Below, in pieces: positions 47,215-55,094 of a DNA stretch of 64,000 bases. This DNA comes from Pseudocolwellia sp049933045 (GTDB lineage Bacteria > Pseudomonadota > Gammaproteobacteria > Enterobacterales > Alteromonadaceae). A program made the position numbers and the translations under genes. Under the pieces are notes generated by a model. That model searched no databases. It was given only the letters and a program-made list of their open reading frames with translations, and was not told the origin of the DNA. The stretch spans positions 2,976,001 through 3,040,000 of the forward strand of contig NZ_CP187926.1 of NCBI RefSeq assembly GCF_049933045.1, given 5' to 3'. The stretch's first letter is position 1; each line of letters starts with the position of its first letter.

Positions 47215-47490
47215 TTAAAACTTAGCTTTAATACCAACAAAGAACTTACGGCCTGAATAAGAATAGTATGAAACAGTTCTCGAGCCACGAGTCATTACTT
47301 GTGCTTATTCTAATACGTTCAGTACTTTTAACTTCTATTTCGACTTTGTTATTCTTAACTTCTATTTTAGTATCTGCTTCAGCCGCAAATACAGACGTAG
47401 CTAAAGAAGCACTAATGCAGCGCCAAACAATACACCTTTATTTTTTTATTGGTGCACTTGCTTTTAGCGCCGTAGTAATTTTATTTACAT
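47215..47490 (-). pseudogene. TonB-dependent receptor remnant, internally deleted and frameshifted
   Basis: The minus strand keeps an N-terminal leader (NKITTALKASAPIKK, KGVLFGAALV, ASLATSVFAAEADTKIEV, spread over three frames) and then, within about 80 bases, a receptor C-terminus: YYSYSGRKFFVGIKAKF and a TAA stop at 47215-47217. The whole barrel and plug are missing. The initial ATG at 47490 is followed by an in-frame TAA through a small indel. The place, just upstream of the PL6 gene on the same strand, suggests it was the cluster's own alginate receptor. Confidence 0.75.
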
Positions 47491-47605
47491 ATTTCCTTAC
47501 TTTGACATCTATTTTATATTCACTTAAATGACACCATAGATCAGTGGGTATTACCTTACTATCATAAACTAACCAATCACACCCCCCTCTGTCAACCGTT
47601 TTGTT

Positions 47606-47662
47606 ATACCAATTAAACAACAAATCAAGCTCCGCTATATTACCAAATATACAAACTGGTAT
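47606..47662. promoter_or_regulatory. candidate GntR operator region
   Basis: ATACCAA occurs at 47606-47612, and TACCA (47641-47645) with TGGTA (47657-47661) forms an inverted pair. Similar TTGGTAT/ATACCAA words occur before the reductase gene and before the second GntR gene. The 47491-47797 gap separates the receptor remnant (minus) from the first GntR gene (plus) and holds no gene. Confidence 0.35.
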
Positions 47663-47797
47663 ATTAAGCCCTTTAACCAGCAATAGTTGTACAGCCTCAC
47701 AGTAGTTTGCTAGCTATAATCTCTTTGCTATGGCTTTTGTAAATAGATACTATATAAACAATGTGTTTAAAAATGTTGTAATAGTAAAGGAAGTAAA

Positions 47798-48538
47798 ATG
47801 AAGAATCGTCGATTGTTTTGGCGTATTGCTGAAAGTATAGAAACCTCTATCGATAAAGGTGAATATACTGTTGGAAGTCGCCTGCCGCCAGAGCGTGAAC
47901 TTGCAGAAAAATTTGATGTGAGTAGACCGACTATTCGTGAAGCAATTATAGCGCTCGAAGTAAGAGAAAAAGTCCAAGTAAAAACGGGTTCGGGTGTATA
48001 TGTATTACAAAGTACGAGTCATTCTGATACAAGTAAAGACATTAGCGCTTTTGAACTAACTCAAGCCAGAGCCTTAATAGAAGGTGAAGTTGCAGCCCTA
48101 GCAGCTACATGCATTTCTGAAGAAGAGCTTGATGACTTACATAAAACCTTAGTCATGATGGAAAGCTCAAAAAAAGCGAGCAGTATCGAAGAAGCAGATA
48201 AGACCTTTCATAGTATTATCGCAAACGCGACACGTAATGGCGCTATGATTATTTCAGTTAATAACTTATGGGCATTACGTGAATCAACAATTGAAATTAT
48301 CGAAGAATATAAAAATGTTTGTAGCAAAGATAGTGAGTTAACTTTGAGTGAACATACTGCAATATATAATGCATTAAAAGAAAGAGATGCTGCTAAAGCT
48401 CGTCTAGCTATGCACCGCCATTTTAATCGTTTGATCAATAGCTTATTTGACACAATCGAAACAAAGTCACTTGAAGAAGTTCGTCGTAAAAATAATGAAA
48501 AAAGAGGTTTATACTCTCTGGAAAGCCTAATTAAATAA
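47798..48538 (+). CDS. FadR/GntR-family regulator 1 of the alginate cluster
   Basis: The 246-residue protein has an N-terminal winged helix (RRLFWRIAESIETSIDKGEY, then RELAEKFDVSRPTIREAI) and a C-terminal FCD ligand domain with metal-ligand histidines (DKTFHSII, SEHTAIYNALKERD, MHRHFNRLI). It probably represses or activates uronate catabolic genes in response to a pathway metabolite. It is a near duplicate of the gene at 50120 (58 of the first 70 residues identical). A GGAAG ribosome site precedes the ATG. Confidence 0.9.
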   Translation: MKNRRLFWRIAESIETSIDKGEYTVGSRLPPERELAEKFDVSRPTIREAIIALEVREKVQVKTGSGVYVLQSTSHSDTSKDISAFELTQARALIEGEVAALAATCISEEELDDLHKTLVMMESSKKASSIEEADKTFHSIIANATRNGAMIISVNNLWALRESTIEIIEEYKNVCSKDSELTLSEHTAIYNALKERDAAKARLAMHRHFNRLINSLFDTIETKSLEEVRRKNNEKRGLYSLESLIK

Positions 48539-48594
48539 CTTTTTAAGCTATTTCACCCCTTTCAAACCTCTATTACCAATTTTTTTTATGCATA

Positions 48595-48623
48595 AAAAAA
48601 GCCTCAAATATGAGGCTTTTTTA
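48595..48623. terminator. bidirectional terminator between regulator 1 and the reductase
   Basis: AAAAAAGCCTCA and TGAGGCTTTTTT form a perfect stem with a four-base loop. T-runs on both strands suit the two convergent genes. Confidence 0.9.
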
Positions 48624-48658
48624 CTATCTAATCAAACAACCTATAAGGTTGCTAAAGA

Positions 48659-49543
48659 TTATTTAGCTAATTTAGTATTAAAGTAATCAAAGATTACTGG
48701 AACATCGTTTTGACCAAGACCAGCATCAACTGCAGCCTGTAGGTTAGCAGAAGTACCTTGAGCAATTAAAGACTCACCACCTAAATCTGAAACCATTTGG
48801 TTAAAGTAACCAAGATCTTTGTTTGCGTTAGCAACTGAGAAACCTAACTTCTCTTCACCATCTACAGCATAAAACTTAGTAAACTGCATGAATGGAGAGT
48901 TAGATGGACCAGCTGACATAATATCAAATAATTGTTGACCGTCTACACCAGCAGCTTTTGCAACAGCAAATGCTTGTGACATAGCAGTAACCGTAGTCAT
49001 ACCGATAAAGTTATTGATTAACTTAGTAGTGTGACCTGCACCTAGTGCACCAAGGTGAAATACGTTTTCGCCTTGCTCGTCTAATACTGGTTTAACTTTG
49101 TTGAAAGTATCCATGTCGCCAGCAGCCATGATGTTTAATAAACCATCTTTAGCGTGTGCAGGAGTACGACCTAAAGGAGCATCGATCATGCCACAGCCTT
49201 TAGCAGCAAGGTCAGCACCAATTTTACGAGTTGAATCTGGGATTGAAGTACCAAAATCAATTAATGTTTTGCCTTCGCTCATACCAGCTAAGATACCGTC
49301 TTCTGCATATACAACTAACTCAACAACTTTTGAAGTAGTTAGTGCAAGCATTACGATGTCACTTTTTTCAGCTAATTCTTTACCAGTAGCAACTTCAGTA
49401 GCGTTACCACGAGCAAGAACTTTAGCAACAGCATCTTTATTAAGATCCATTACGTTAACTTGAAAACCACGTGTTTGTAGGTTTTCAACCATGTTGCCGC
49501 CCATAAGGCCAAGTCCAATGAAACCTATGATAGGTTTTGTCAT
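48659..49543 (-). CDS. NAD(P)-dependent beta-hydroxyacid dehydrogenase family reductase (probable DEH reductase)
   Basis: The 294-residue protein has a Rossmann start (GFIGLGLMGGNMVENLQTRGF within 5-26), a substrate-binding block DAPLGRTPAHAKDG, and the catalytic lysine in TTKLINNFIGM. It belongs with 2-hydroxy-3-oxopropionate reductase and 3-hydroxyisobutyrate dehydrogenase. In alginate clusters, this family supplies the reductase that turns DEH into KDG, which would link KdgF and KdgK here. Substrate assignment is by context. Two GntR genes flank it. Confidence 0.82.
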   Translation of the reverse strand: MTKPIIGFIGLGLMGGNMVENLQTRGFQVNVMDLNKDAVAKVLARGNATEVATGKELAEKSDIVMLALTTSKVVELVVYAEDGILAGMSEGKTLIDFGTSIPDSTRKIGADLAAKGCGMIDAPLGRTPAHAKDGLLNIMAAGDMDTFNKVKPVLDEQGENVFHLGALGAGHTTKLINNFIGMTTVTAMSQAFAVAKAAGVDGQQLFDIMSAGPSNSPFMQFTKFYAVDGEEKLGFSVANANKDLGYFNQMVSDLGGESLIAQGTSANLQAAVDAGLGQNDVPVIFDYFNTKLAK

Positions 49544-50119
49544 ATCTAACTCCTAAATATATTGATTTATGTTTAACTGAGTGTGAAAAAATTCACCTCA
49601 TGGGTTGGTATGCTAGATACCGATTTTTCAGTTTTTCATCAATAAATACTATTAATAAAGAACCATTAAATTTATACATTGTCTTTATAATGCTAAAGAC
49701 ATAAATACATGAGACAAATATAACCAAACAAAAAACCATTGTCAAACCAATTAGCAAGCATATACATTACCAATGTAATTATTTTTTAAATTAAAAAGAT
49801 AACAATGCTAATTTAACGCGTTATTTATAAACAAACTGCCCATAAAGTATAAAAACAGATAATGTAATAAACGCCTATACTTTTAACATAAACCGATTTA
49901 TAACCTTTAAAATCTAGATTATGCTGCTATGATATGGGTAACAAATGATATTTTCAGTACATTTACCAATCAAAAAACAGTGGTAATACCAATAAAATAA
50001 AGATACATTACCGAAATAAGAAAAATAAACATTTAAACTTAATACACATTACTAACCAATAAATTACCCAAGTTTAGGCGAGTAAAGTAAGTTTAAAGAA
50101 CAAGGTAAGAGGAAAACAA
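49544..50119. promoter_or_regulatory. divergent regulatory gap reductase / regulator 2
   Basis: No gene is seen in 576 bases. It holds several dyads: GGTAT-GCTAG-ATACC (49607-49621), TACATT-ACC-AATGTA (49763-49777) and TGGTAATACCA (49981-49991, a perfect 11-mer palindrome). The word ACATTACC or ACATTTACC recurs (near 49765, 49958 and 50006). FadR-family regulators typically bind T-G-G-T-N3-A-C-C-A-like dyads, so these are candidate operators. Confidence 0.45.
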
Positions 50120-50854
50120 ATGAAAAACCGTCGATTATTCTGGCGAATTGTCCAAGGCATAGAATCTTCTATAAAAAGCGGAGAATATACCGTAGGTAGT
50201 AGATTACCAGCAGAACGTGAATTAGCTGAAAAATTCAATGTAAGTAGACCCACTATTCGAGAAGCAATTATTGCTCTTGAAGTAAGAGGTCAAGTTGAAG
50301 TTAAAACAGGCTCAGGTGTTTATGTAATCGAATCGGCATCATTAGAATCAAATGCAGTGAACGCATTTGAACTCACACAAGCAAGAGCTTTAATTGAAGG
50401 TGAAGTTGCGGCTTTAGCGGCAATTAGCATTACTGATGAAGAATTAGAGGCGCTATCTGCAACCCTTGATATGATGGAAAAAAATCAAGATTCAGACAGT
50501 ATTGAAGAAGCAGATAAATTATTTCATAAAATTATCTCTACAGCGACTCGAAATGAAGCAATGATTTTATCAGTAAAAAACTTATGGTCTTTAAGAGCTT
50601 CTACTCGTGAGATTATTGAAGATTATAAAAACGTATGTAGCAGCGATAATAAGCTGACATTAAAAGAACATACGGCTATTTATTTAGCCCTTAAAGAAAA
50701 AGATGCAGCTAAAGCTCGTTTAGCTATGCATCAACATTTCAATCGCCTTATTAATACGTTATTTGATGCAATAGAATCTAAAGCATTAGCAGAAGTTCAA
50801 CGTAAAAATAATGAGAAAAGAGATTTATATTCTTTAGAAAACCTAGTTAAATAA
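50120..50854 (+). CDS. FadR/GntR-family regulator 2 of the alginate cluster
   Basis: The 244-residue paralogue of the protein at 47798 has the same winged helix (RELAEKFNVSRPTIREAI) and FCD domain (DKLFHKII, KEHTAIYLALKEKD, MHQHFNRLI). Both keep metal-ligand histidines, so both look functional. AGAGGA precedes the ATG. It is followed by the convergent PH-domain gene. Divergence in DNA but not in the recognition helix suggests that the pair can bind the same operators. Confidence 0.9.
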   Translation: MKNRRLFWRIVQGIESSIKSGEYTVGSRLPAERELAEKFNVSRPTIREAIIALEVRGQVEVKTGSGVYVIESASLESNAVNAFELTQARALIEGEVAALAAISITDEELEALSATLDMMEKNQDSDSIEEADKLFHKIISTATRNEAMILSVKNLWSLRASTREIIEDYKNVCSSDNKLTLKEHTAIYLALKEKDAAKARLAMHQHFNRLINTLFDAIESKALAEVQRKNNEKRDLYSLENLVK

Positions 50855-50869
50855 ATGCTAAGTAAATAA

Positions 50870-51244
50870 TTAAAGTAAGTATTGGCTTATCAGTTTATTA
50901 AAACCAACAATATCAAAACTACCTTTAATTTCAAAATTTACTTGGCCTAATTCACTTATATATAATTGAATTTCACAATCTAAGTCAAGTGTGCCAGATG
51001 TCTCGATAGAAAATGCGTTAATCTTGCTATACGGTAATGAGGTGTAATCTACCTTAGAGCCCGTTATACCTTGTACGTTAGCGGATATGACTCTCTTGTT
51101 GGTAAACACGACTTGGTCTCGAATACTTTTAAAAGTAGCAAATATTTCCTCGCCATCAATTAAAAACACATGAAAATCTTCTCTCGCCTCATCGTTATCA
51201 ATAGGCTTTAGCTTAAATACTGACGAATTTTTAAAGTCGATCAT
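50870..51244 (-). CDS. bacterial PH-domain protein (bPH_1/DUF1696-like)
   Basis: The 124-residue protein is one PH-like domain with the signature GEEIFATFKSIRDQVVFTNKRVI, then VQGITGSKVDYTSLPYSKI. There is no signal peptide or membrane segment. The cellular role of these domains is not established; they often form oligomeric rings and may respond to envelope stress. It is separated from ribBX by a terminator, so it has its own promoter. Confidence 0.85.
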   Translation of the reverse strand: MIDFKNSSVFKLKPIDNDEAREDFHVFLIDGEEIFATFKSIRDQVVFTNKRVISANVQGITGSKVDYTSLPYSKINAFSIETSGTLDLDCEIQLYISELGQVNFEIKGSFDIVGFNKLISQYLL

Positions 51245-51365
51245 AATAGTTCCTTCCTTTTAATGATTATACAAAAAATTACTTATAACACTTGTTTCAA
51301 CTCAATAATTTAAATGATGCCTGCATAATTTTGACGAGCAAATTTATACTATATCTATAATATTA

Positions 51366-51389
51366 AAAACGCTACCGAAGTAGCGTCTC
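51366..51389 (-). terminator. terminator of the rib operon
   Basis: The stem ACGCTAC / GTAGCGT with a CGAA tetraloop is followed by a T5 run on the minus strand. It marks the end of nrdR-ribD-ribE-ribBX. Confidence 0.8.
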
Positions 51390-51465
51390 AGGATTATTAC
51401 CCCTTATTAAAATGAGTTAAGGTTAATAATCAATTTGTCATCATGAGTTGATAGTAATGAATATC

Positions 51466-52575
51466 TTATTCAGCGATATATTCAACAACTTCTAAACCAA
51501 AACCTGATAATGAGTGGTATTTAGTTTGCGAGCTTAATAAGCGCATTTTGCTTACACCTAAATTAGATAAAATTTGCGAACCTACACCTACATTACGCGA
51601 TCCAACATGACGTTCTACATCTTTAACCGCTTCACCAGCATCTTGTTTAGCATATTTTTGAACTTGAGCAATTAATGATTCTGGAGATTCATGCTTACCT
51701 AATAATACAAGTACGCCACCTTCATCAGCTATTCTCTTTAACGCATCAGCCATTGGCCATTTAGCAACACTTTCACGCTCGCTCAACAATAAGTCTCTAA
51801 ATGTGTTTTCAAGATGAACACGAACTAAAGTAGGTTCATCAGCTTTAATTTCACCTTTGGTTAAAGCAAAATGTGCTTGTCCATCAATGGTGTCTTTAAA
51901 TACGGTAAGATCAAACTCACCAAAAGCAGTTGGTAATTTACATGATGAAACACGTTCTATTGTTGTTTCATTTGCATTACGGTATTCAATCAAATCGGCA
52001 ATCGTGCCCATTTTTATGTCGTGCTTTTCAGCAATAACTTCAAGATCTGGACGACGTGCCATGCTGCCATCTTCGTTTAAAATTTCAACAATAACAGATG
52101 CAGCTTCTAGCCCAGCTAATCGAGATAAATCAACAGAAGCTTCGGTATGACCCGCTCTATTTAAAACACCACCATCTTTAGCCATTAAAGGAAAAATATG
52201 TCCAGGTTGAACAATACTTAAATGGTTAGCATTAGGTCCAACAGCCGCTAATACAGTCTTAGCACGGTCTGCAGCTGAAATACCTGTAGTAACACCTTCA
52301 GCAGCTTCAATAGATACGGTAAAATTTGTACTAAATTGTGCATTGTTATTATCTACCATTAACGGCAGTTTTAACTGAACACACTTTTCTACTGACATAG
52401 GCATACAAATCAAACCACGACCATGAGTTGCCATGAAGTTGATTGCTTCAGGTGTTACCTTTTCAGCAGCCATAATGAAGTCACCTTCATTTTCACGATC
52501 TTCGTCATCCATTAAGATAACCATCTTACCCAGAGCGATATCATCAATAATCTCTTGTGGGGTATTTAATTTCAT
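51466..52575 (-). CDS. ribB: 3,4-dihydroxy-2-butanone-4-phosphate synthase with degenerate RibA-like domain (RibBX)
   Basis: The 369-residue protein has a complete RibB domain (DDEDRENEGD at 23-32, THGRGLIC, GHTEASVDLSRLAG). The C-terminal domain has the GTP cyclohydrolase II fold, but its zinc-binding Cys-x10-Cys-x-Cys cluster is gone (LVRVHLENTFRDLLLSERES instead), so it should not make the riboflavin precursor from GTP. This is the RibBX type. The ATG at 52575 has GAGG five bases upstream. It is the fourth gene of nrdR-ribD-ribE-ribBX. Confidence 0.9.
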   Translation of the reverse strand: MKLNTPQEIIDDIALGKMVILMDDEDRENEGDFIMAAEKVTPEAINFMATHGRGLICMPMSVEKCVQLKLPLMVDNNNAQFSTNFTVSIEAAEGVTTGISAADRAKTVLAAVGPNANHLSIVQPGHIFPLMAKDGGVLNRAGHTEASVDLSRLAGLEAASVIVEILNEDGSMARRPDLEVIAEKHDIKMGTIADLIEYRNANETTIERVSSCKLPTAFGEFDLTVFKDTIDGQAHFALTKGEIKADEPTLVRVHLENTFRDLLLSERESVAKWPMADALKRIADEGGVLVLLGKHESPESLIAQVQKYAKQDAGEAVKDVERHVGSRNVGVGSQILSNLGVSKMRLLSSQTKYHSLSGFGLEVVEYIAE

Positions 52576-52585
52576 ATCAACCTCT

Positions 52586-53245
52586 TTATTTGATAAAACC
52601 ATTACGTGCTAACAAATCATGTGTAACACCAGATTGCTGAGTATTCTCAGCGGTTTTATTGGTAAGTAACCTTTCTATATAGCGCGCTATTAAATCAACT
52701 TCTACATTTACTTTAGAGCCGACTTTGTAGCTGCTAATAATCGTTTCTTGCGTTGTATGTGGTACAACCGTTAGTCTAAATTTACTGTCGCTTAACCCAT
52801 TAACCGTTAAGCTTGTACCATCAATAGTGATCGAACCTTTTTCAGCAATATACGCGGCTATATCATTCGGCATCGCAACCCAATAATGAATACTATTTCC
52901 ATCATGTTCTATTGCGACAATTTCAGATAAAGCATCTACGTGCCCAGAAACCATATGACCACCGAAACGAGTCGTTGGTAACATAGCTTTTTCTAAATTA
53001 ACTTTTTGACCACTTTTGTAATGAGCAAAGCCTGTTCGCTTTAACGTTTCATTTGAAACATCAGCACTAAAAGTACTTGTACTTACATCAACAACCGTTA
53101 AACAAATACCATTAGTGGCAATAGAATCACCTAATTTAACATCTTGCATATCCAGCAAGCCTGTTGATACTGATATTCTAGCGCCTTGCGCATTAACTTG
53201 TACGGTATTTATTTGACCAACTGCTTCTATTATTCCAGTAAACAT
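52586..53245 (-). CDS. ribE: riboflavin synthase alpha chain
   Basis: The 219-residue protein is made of two lumazine-binding repeats. It begins MFTGIIEAVGQI, with GICLTVVDV and GHMVSGHVDA in the first repeat and KGSITIDGTSLTVNGL in the second. It dismutates two 6,7-dimethyl-8-ribityllumazine molecules to riboflavin. The gene sits between ribD and ribBX on the same strand. The lumazine synthase gene (ribH), usually next in this operon, is absent here. Confidence 0.95.
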   Translation of the reverse strand: MFTGIIEAVGQINTVQVNAQGARISVSTGLLDMQDVKLGDSIATNGICLTVVDVSTSTFSADVSNETLKRTGFAHYKSGQKVNLEKAMLPTTRFGGHMVSGHVDALSEIVAIEHDGNSIHYWVAMPNDIAAYIAEKGSITIDGTSLTVNGLSDSKFRLTVVPHTTQETIISSYKVGSKVNVEVDLIARYIERLLTNKTAENTQQSGVTHDLLARNGFIK

Positions 53246-53288
53246 GAGTAACTCTTGTTAGTTTAGCTATTTAATAAGTCTTCTGACT

Positions 53289-54479
53289 TTAGTTTTTATG
53301 TATTTTCGCTGTTATGCGTATATCTTCGCCTACCATACGCACATCAGTATAAGTTAGTTTTTTAGCTTCTGATAAAGCTTGAATATTATTCATATTAAGT
53401 AAACTTTTTCCGTCTGCTCCCATTAACTTAGGCGCTTGAAAAAGAATAAACTCATCAACTAAGTTTTGCCCTACAAATGCTCCAGTTAGTCGGGCACCCG
53501 ATTCAATCAACACATCATTCAAACCACGTTTACCTAAGGTAGATAAAACAGCCTTTAAGTTTAATTTTTTAGGCGCTGTACTTTGTGTTTCTAAATTATT
53601 TATTGCTGACTGAGTGATTTCTAACTCATCATTAAAAGGAGCACTGATATGTTCTACAAAATGTGGCCATTTATGGCTGTTTTCAATGTTATGAGTGAAT
53701 ATAATTACAGGTGATTCAATAGAAAAAAGCGCTAAGTCAGGCGTTAATCTATTTTGAGAATCGATAATAACGCGAATAGGTTGGCGTACACTTTCTTGTG
53801 CATAGCTATTTTTAAGATCGCCTAACTCACTCCAACGCACATTCATTTTAGCATCATCAATTAAAACAGAATCAGCTCCAGTAATAACAGCACAGCTTTG
53901 TGCGCGTAAGCGTTGTACATTTCGTCTCGCTGCAGATCCTGTGATCCACTTACTTTCACCGCTAGACATGGCGATTTTACCATCAATGCTCGACGCTAAT
54001 TTACAACGAACATAAGGTAATTTAGTTGTCATTAATTGAATAAAACCAACATTTAAGCTTTTAGCTTCTTGCTCTAATAAACCGTATTGTGTAGTTATAC
54101 CTGCGGCTTCAAGCATTTTCAAACCATTACCTGAAACTTGAGGATTTGGATCCACCATAGCCGCAATTACGTGTTTTACACCCGCTTTAATTAAACCTTC
54201 AGCACAAGGTGGAGTTCGGCCATAATGACTACACGGTTCAAGAGTTACATAAGCCGTAGCGCCTATAGTACTTTTACCTGCCTGCTTGGCTTGCATCAGA
54301 GCATTCACTTCAGCATGACCCTGCCCTGCTTTAACGTGATAACCTTCACCTACAGCTTCATTATCTTTAACAAGTACACAGCCCACTCTCGGATTAGGAG
54401 ACGTTGTATAATGAGCACCTTTTGCTAGAGACAAAGCTCTTTGCATATACTCATAATCTAATGCTGTGAATCTTTTCAT
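53289..54479 (-). CDS. ribD: bifunctional riboflavin deaminase/reductase RibD
   Basis: The 396-residue protein has an N-terminal zinc deaminase (GHAEVNALMQA and EPCSHYGRTPPCAEGLI) and a C-terminal reductase domain (VRCKLASSIDGKIAMSSGES, GLNDVLIESGARLTG). It carries out the second and third steps of the riboflavin pathway. It follows nrdR by three bases, showing tight coupling. The reductase linker (about 265-290) is somewhat longer than usual. Confidence 0.95.
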   Translation of the reverse strand: MKRFTALDYEYMQRALSLAKGAHYTTSPNPRVGCVLVKDNEAVGEGYHVKAGQGHAEVNALMQAKQAGKSTIGATAYVTLEPCSHYGRTPPCAEGLIKAGVKHVIAAMVDPNPQVSGNGLKMLEAAGITTQYGLLEQEAKSLNVGFIQLMTTKLPYVRCKLASSIDGKIAMSSGESKWITGSAARRNVQRLRAQSCAVITGADSVLIDDAKMNVRWSELGDLKNSYAQESVRQPIRVIIDSQNRLTPDLALFSIESPVIIFTHNIENSHKWPHFVEHISAPFNDELEITQSAINNLETQSTAPKKLNLKAVLSTLGKRGLNDVLIESGARLTGAFVGQNLVDEFILFQAPKLMGADGKSLLNMNNIQALSEAKKLTYTDVRMVGEDIRITAKIHKN

Positions 54480-54482
54480 AAG

Positions 54483-54938
54483 TTATTTTTCATCGCCTAA
54501 ACGAGCAATTTCTTCACCAAACTCTTTGATGTCTTCAAACGACTTGTAAACTGAAGCAAAGCGAACATAAGCCACTTTATCTAAATCTTTCAGTTGTTCC
54601 ATAATCGTATTACCTAGCATTTCGCTTGAAATTTCACGTTCACCTGTTGCTCGTAATGCTGACTTTACTTTATTAATAGCAAGTTCAACATTCTCGACAC
54701 TTACAGGTCTTTTCTCTAAAGCTCTCACTAAACCATTACGCATTTTGTCTTCATTAAACGGTTCTCTTGAACCATCTCGTTTAATGATTTTTGGCATAAC
54801 AAGTTCAGCTATTTCAAACGTTGTATAACGTTCACTACAAGCTAAACATTCACGTCTTCTTCTAACTTGATGTCCGTCAGCGACTAATCTTGAATCGATA
54901 ACTTTAGTCTCTGTTTCAGAGCAAAAAGGACAATGCAT
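54483..54938 (-). CDS. nrdR: transcriptional repressor NrdR
   Basis: The 151-residue protein has an N-terminal zinc ribbon (MHCPFCSETETKVIDSR and RRECLACSERYTTFE) and an ATP-cone domain (IIKRDGSREPFNEDKMRNGL). It represses ribonucleotide reductase genes in response to nucleotides. AGGA precedes the ATG. It is the first gene of the riboflavin operon, as in E. coli and most gammaproteobacteria. Confidence 0.97.
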   Translation of the reverse strand: MHCPFCSETETKVIDSRLVADGHQVRRRRECLACSERYTTFEIAELVMPKIIKRDGSREPFNEDKMRNGLVRALEKRPVSVENVELAINKVKSALRATGEREISSEMLGNTIMEQLKDLDKVAYVRFASVYKSFEDIKEFGEEIARLGDEK

Positions 54939-55028
54939 GGTGTGATCCTACAACTGGTGTTAAAACATTTTACTTAATCATTTTGAATATAGAGCTAAAT
55001 AACTAAATAAAATGAATTTAATAAATAA

Positions 55029-55052
55029 AAATGGCCGCTAATGCGGCCATTC
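55029..55052 (-). terminator. terminator of glyA
   Basis: ATGGCCGC and GCGGCCAT form a perfect stem with a four-base loop, followed by T5 on the minus strand. It separates glyA from nrdR. Confidence 0.85.
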
Positions 55053-55094
55053 TATTCGATATTAACAATTCAAACTACTGTTCTGTTTTACGTA

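Noticed and set aside
47268..47531. 87-codon plus-strand frame that looks like a membrane protein
   Set aside because: It is the antisense of the receptor remnant's signal and leader region; hydrophobic stretches arise from the reversed sequence.
47750..47977. 75-codon minus-strand frame
   Set aside because: It is antisense to the DNA-binding domain of GntR regulator 1.
53246..54940. FMN riboswitch before riboflavin genes
   Set aside because: I looked for the RFN core blocks before ribBX, ribE, ribD and nrdR and found none.
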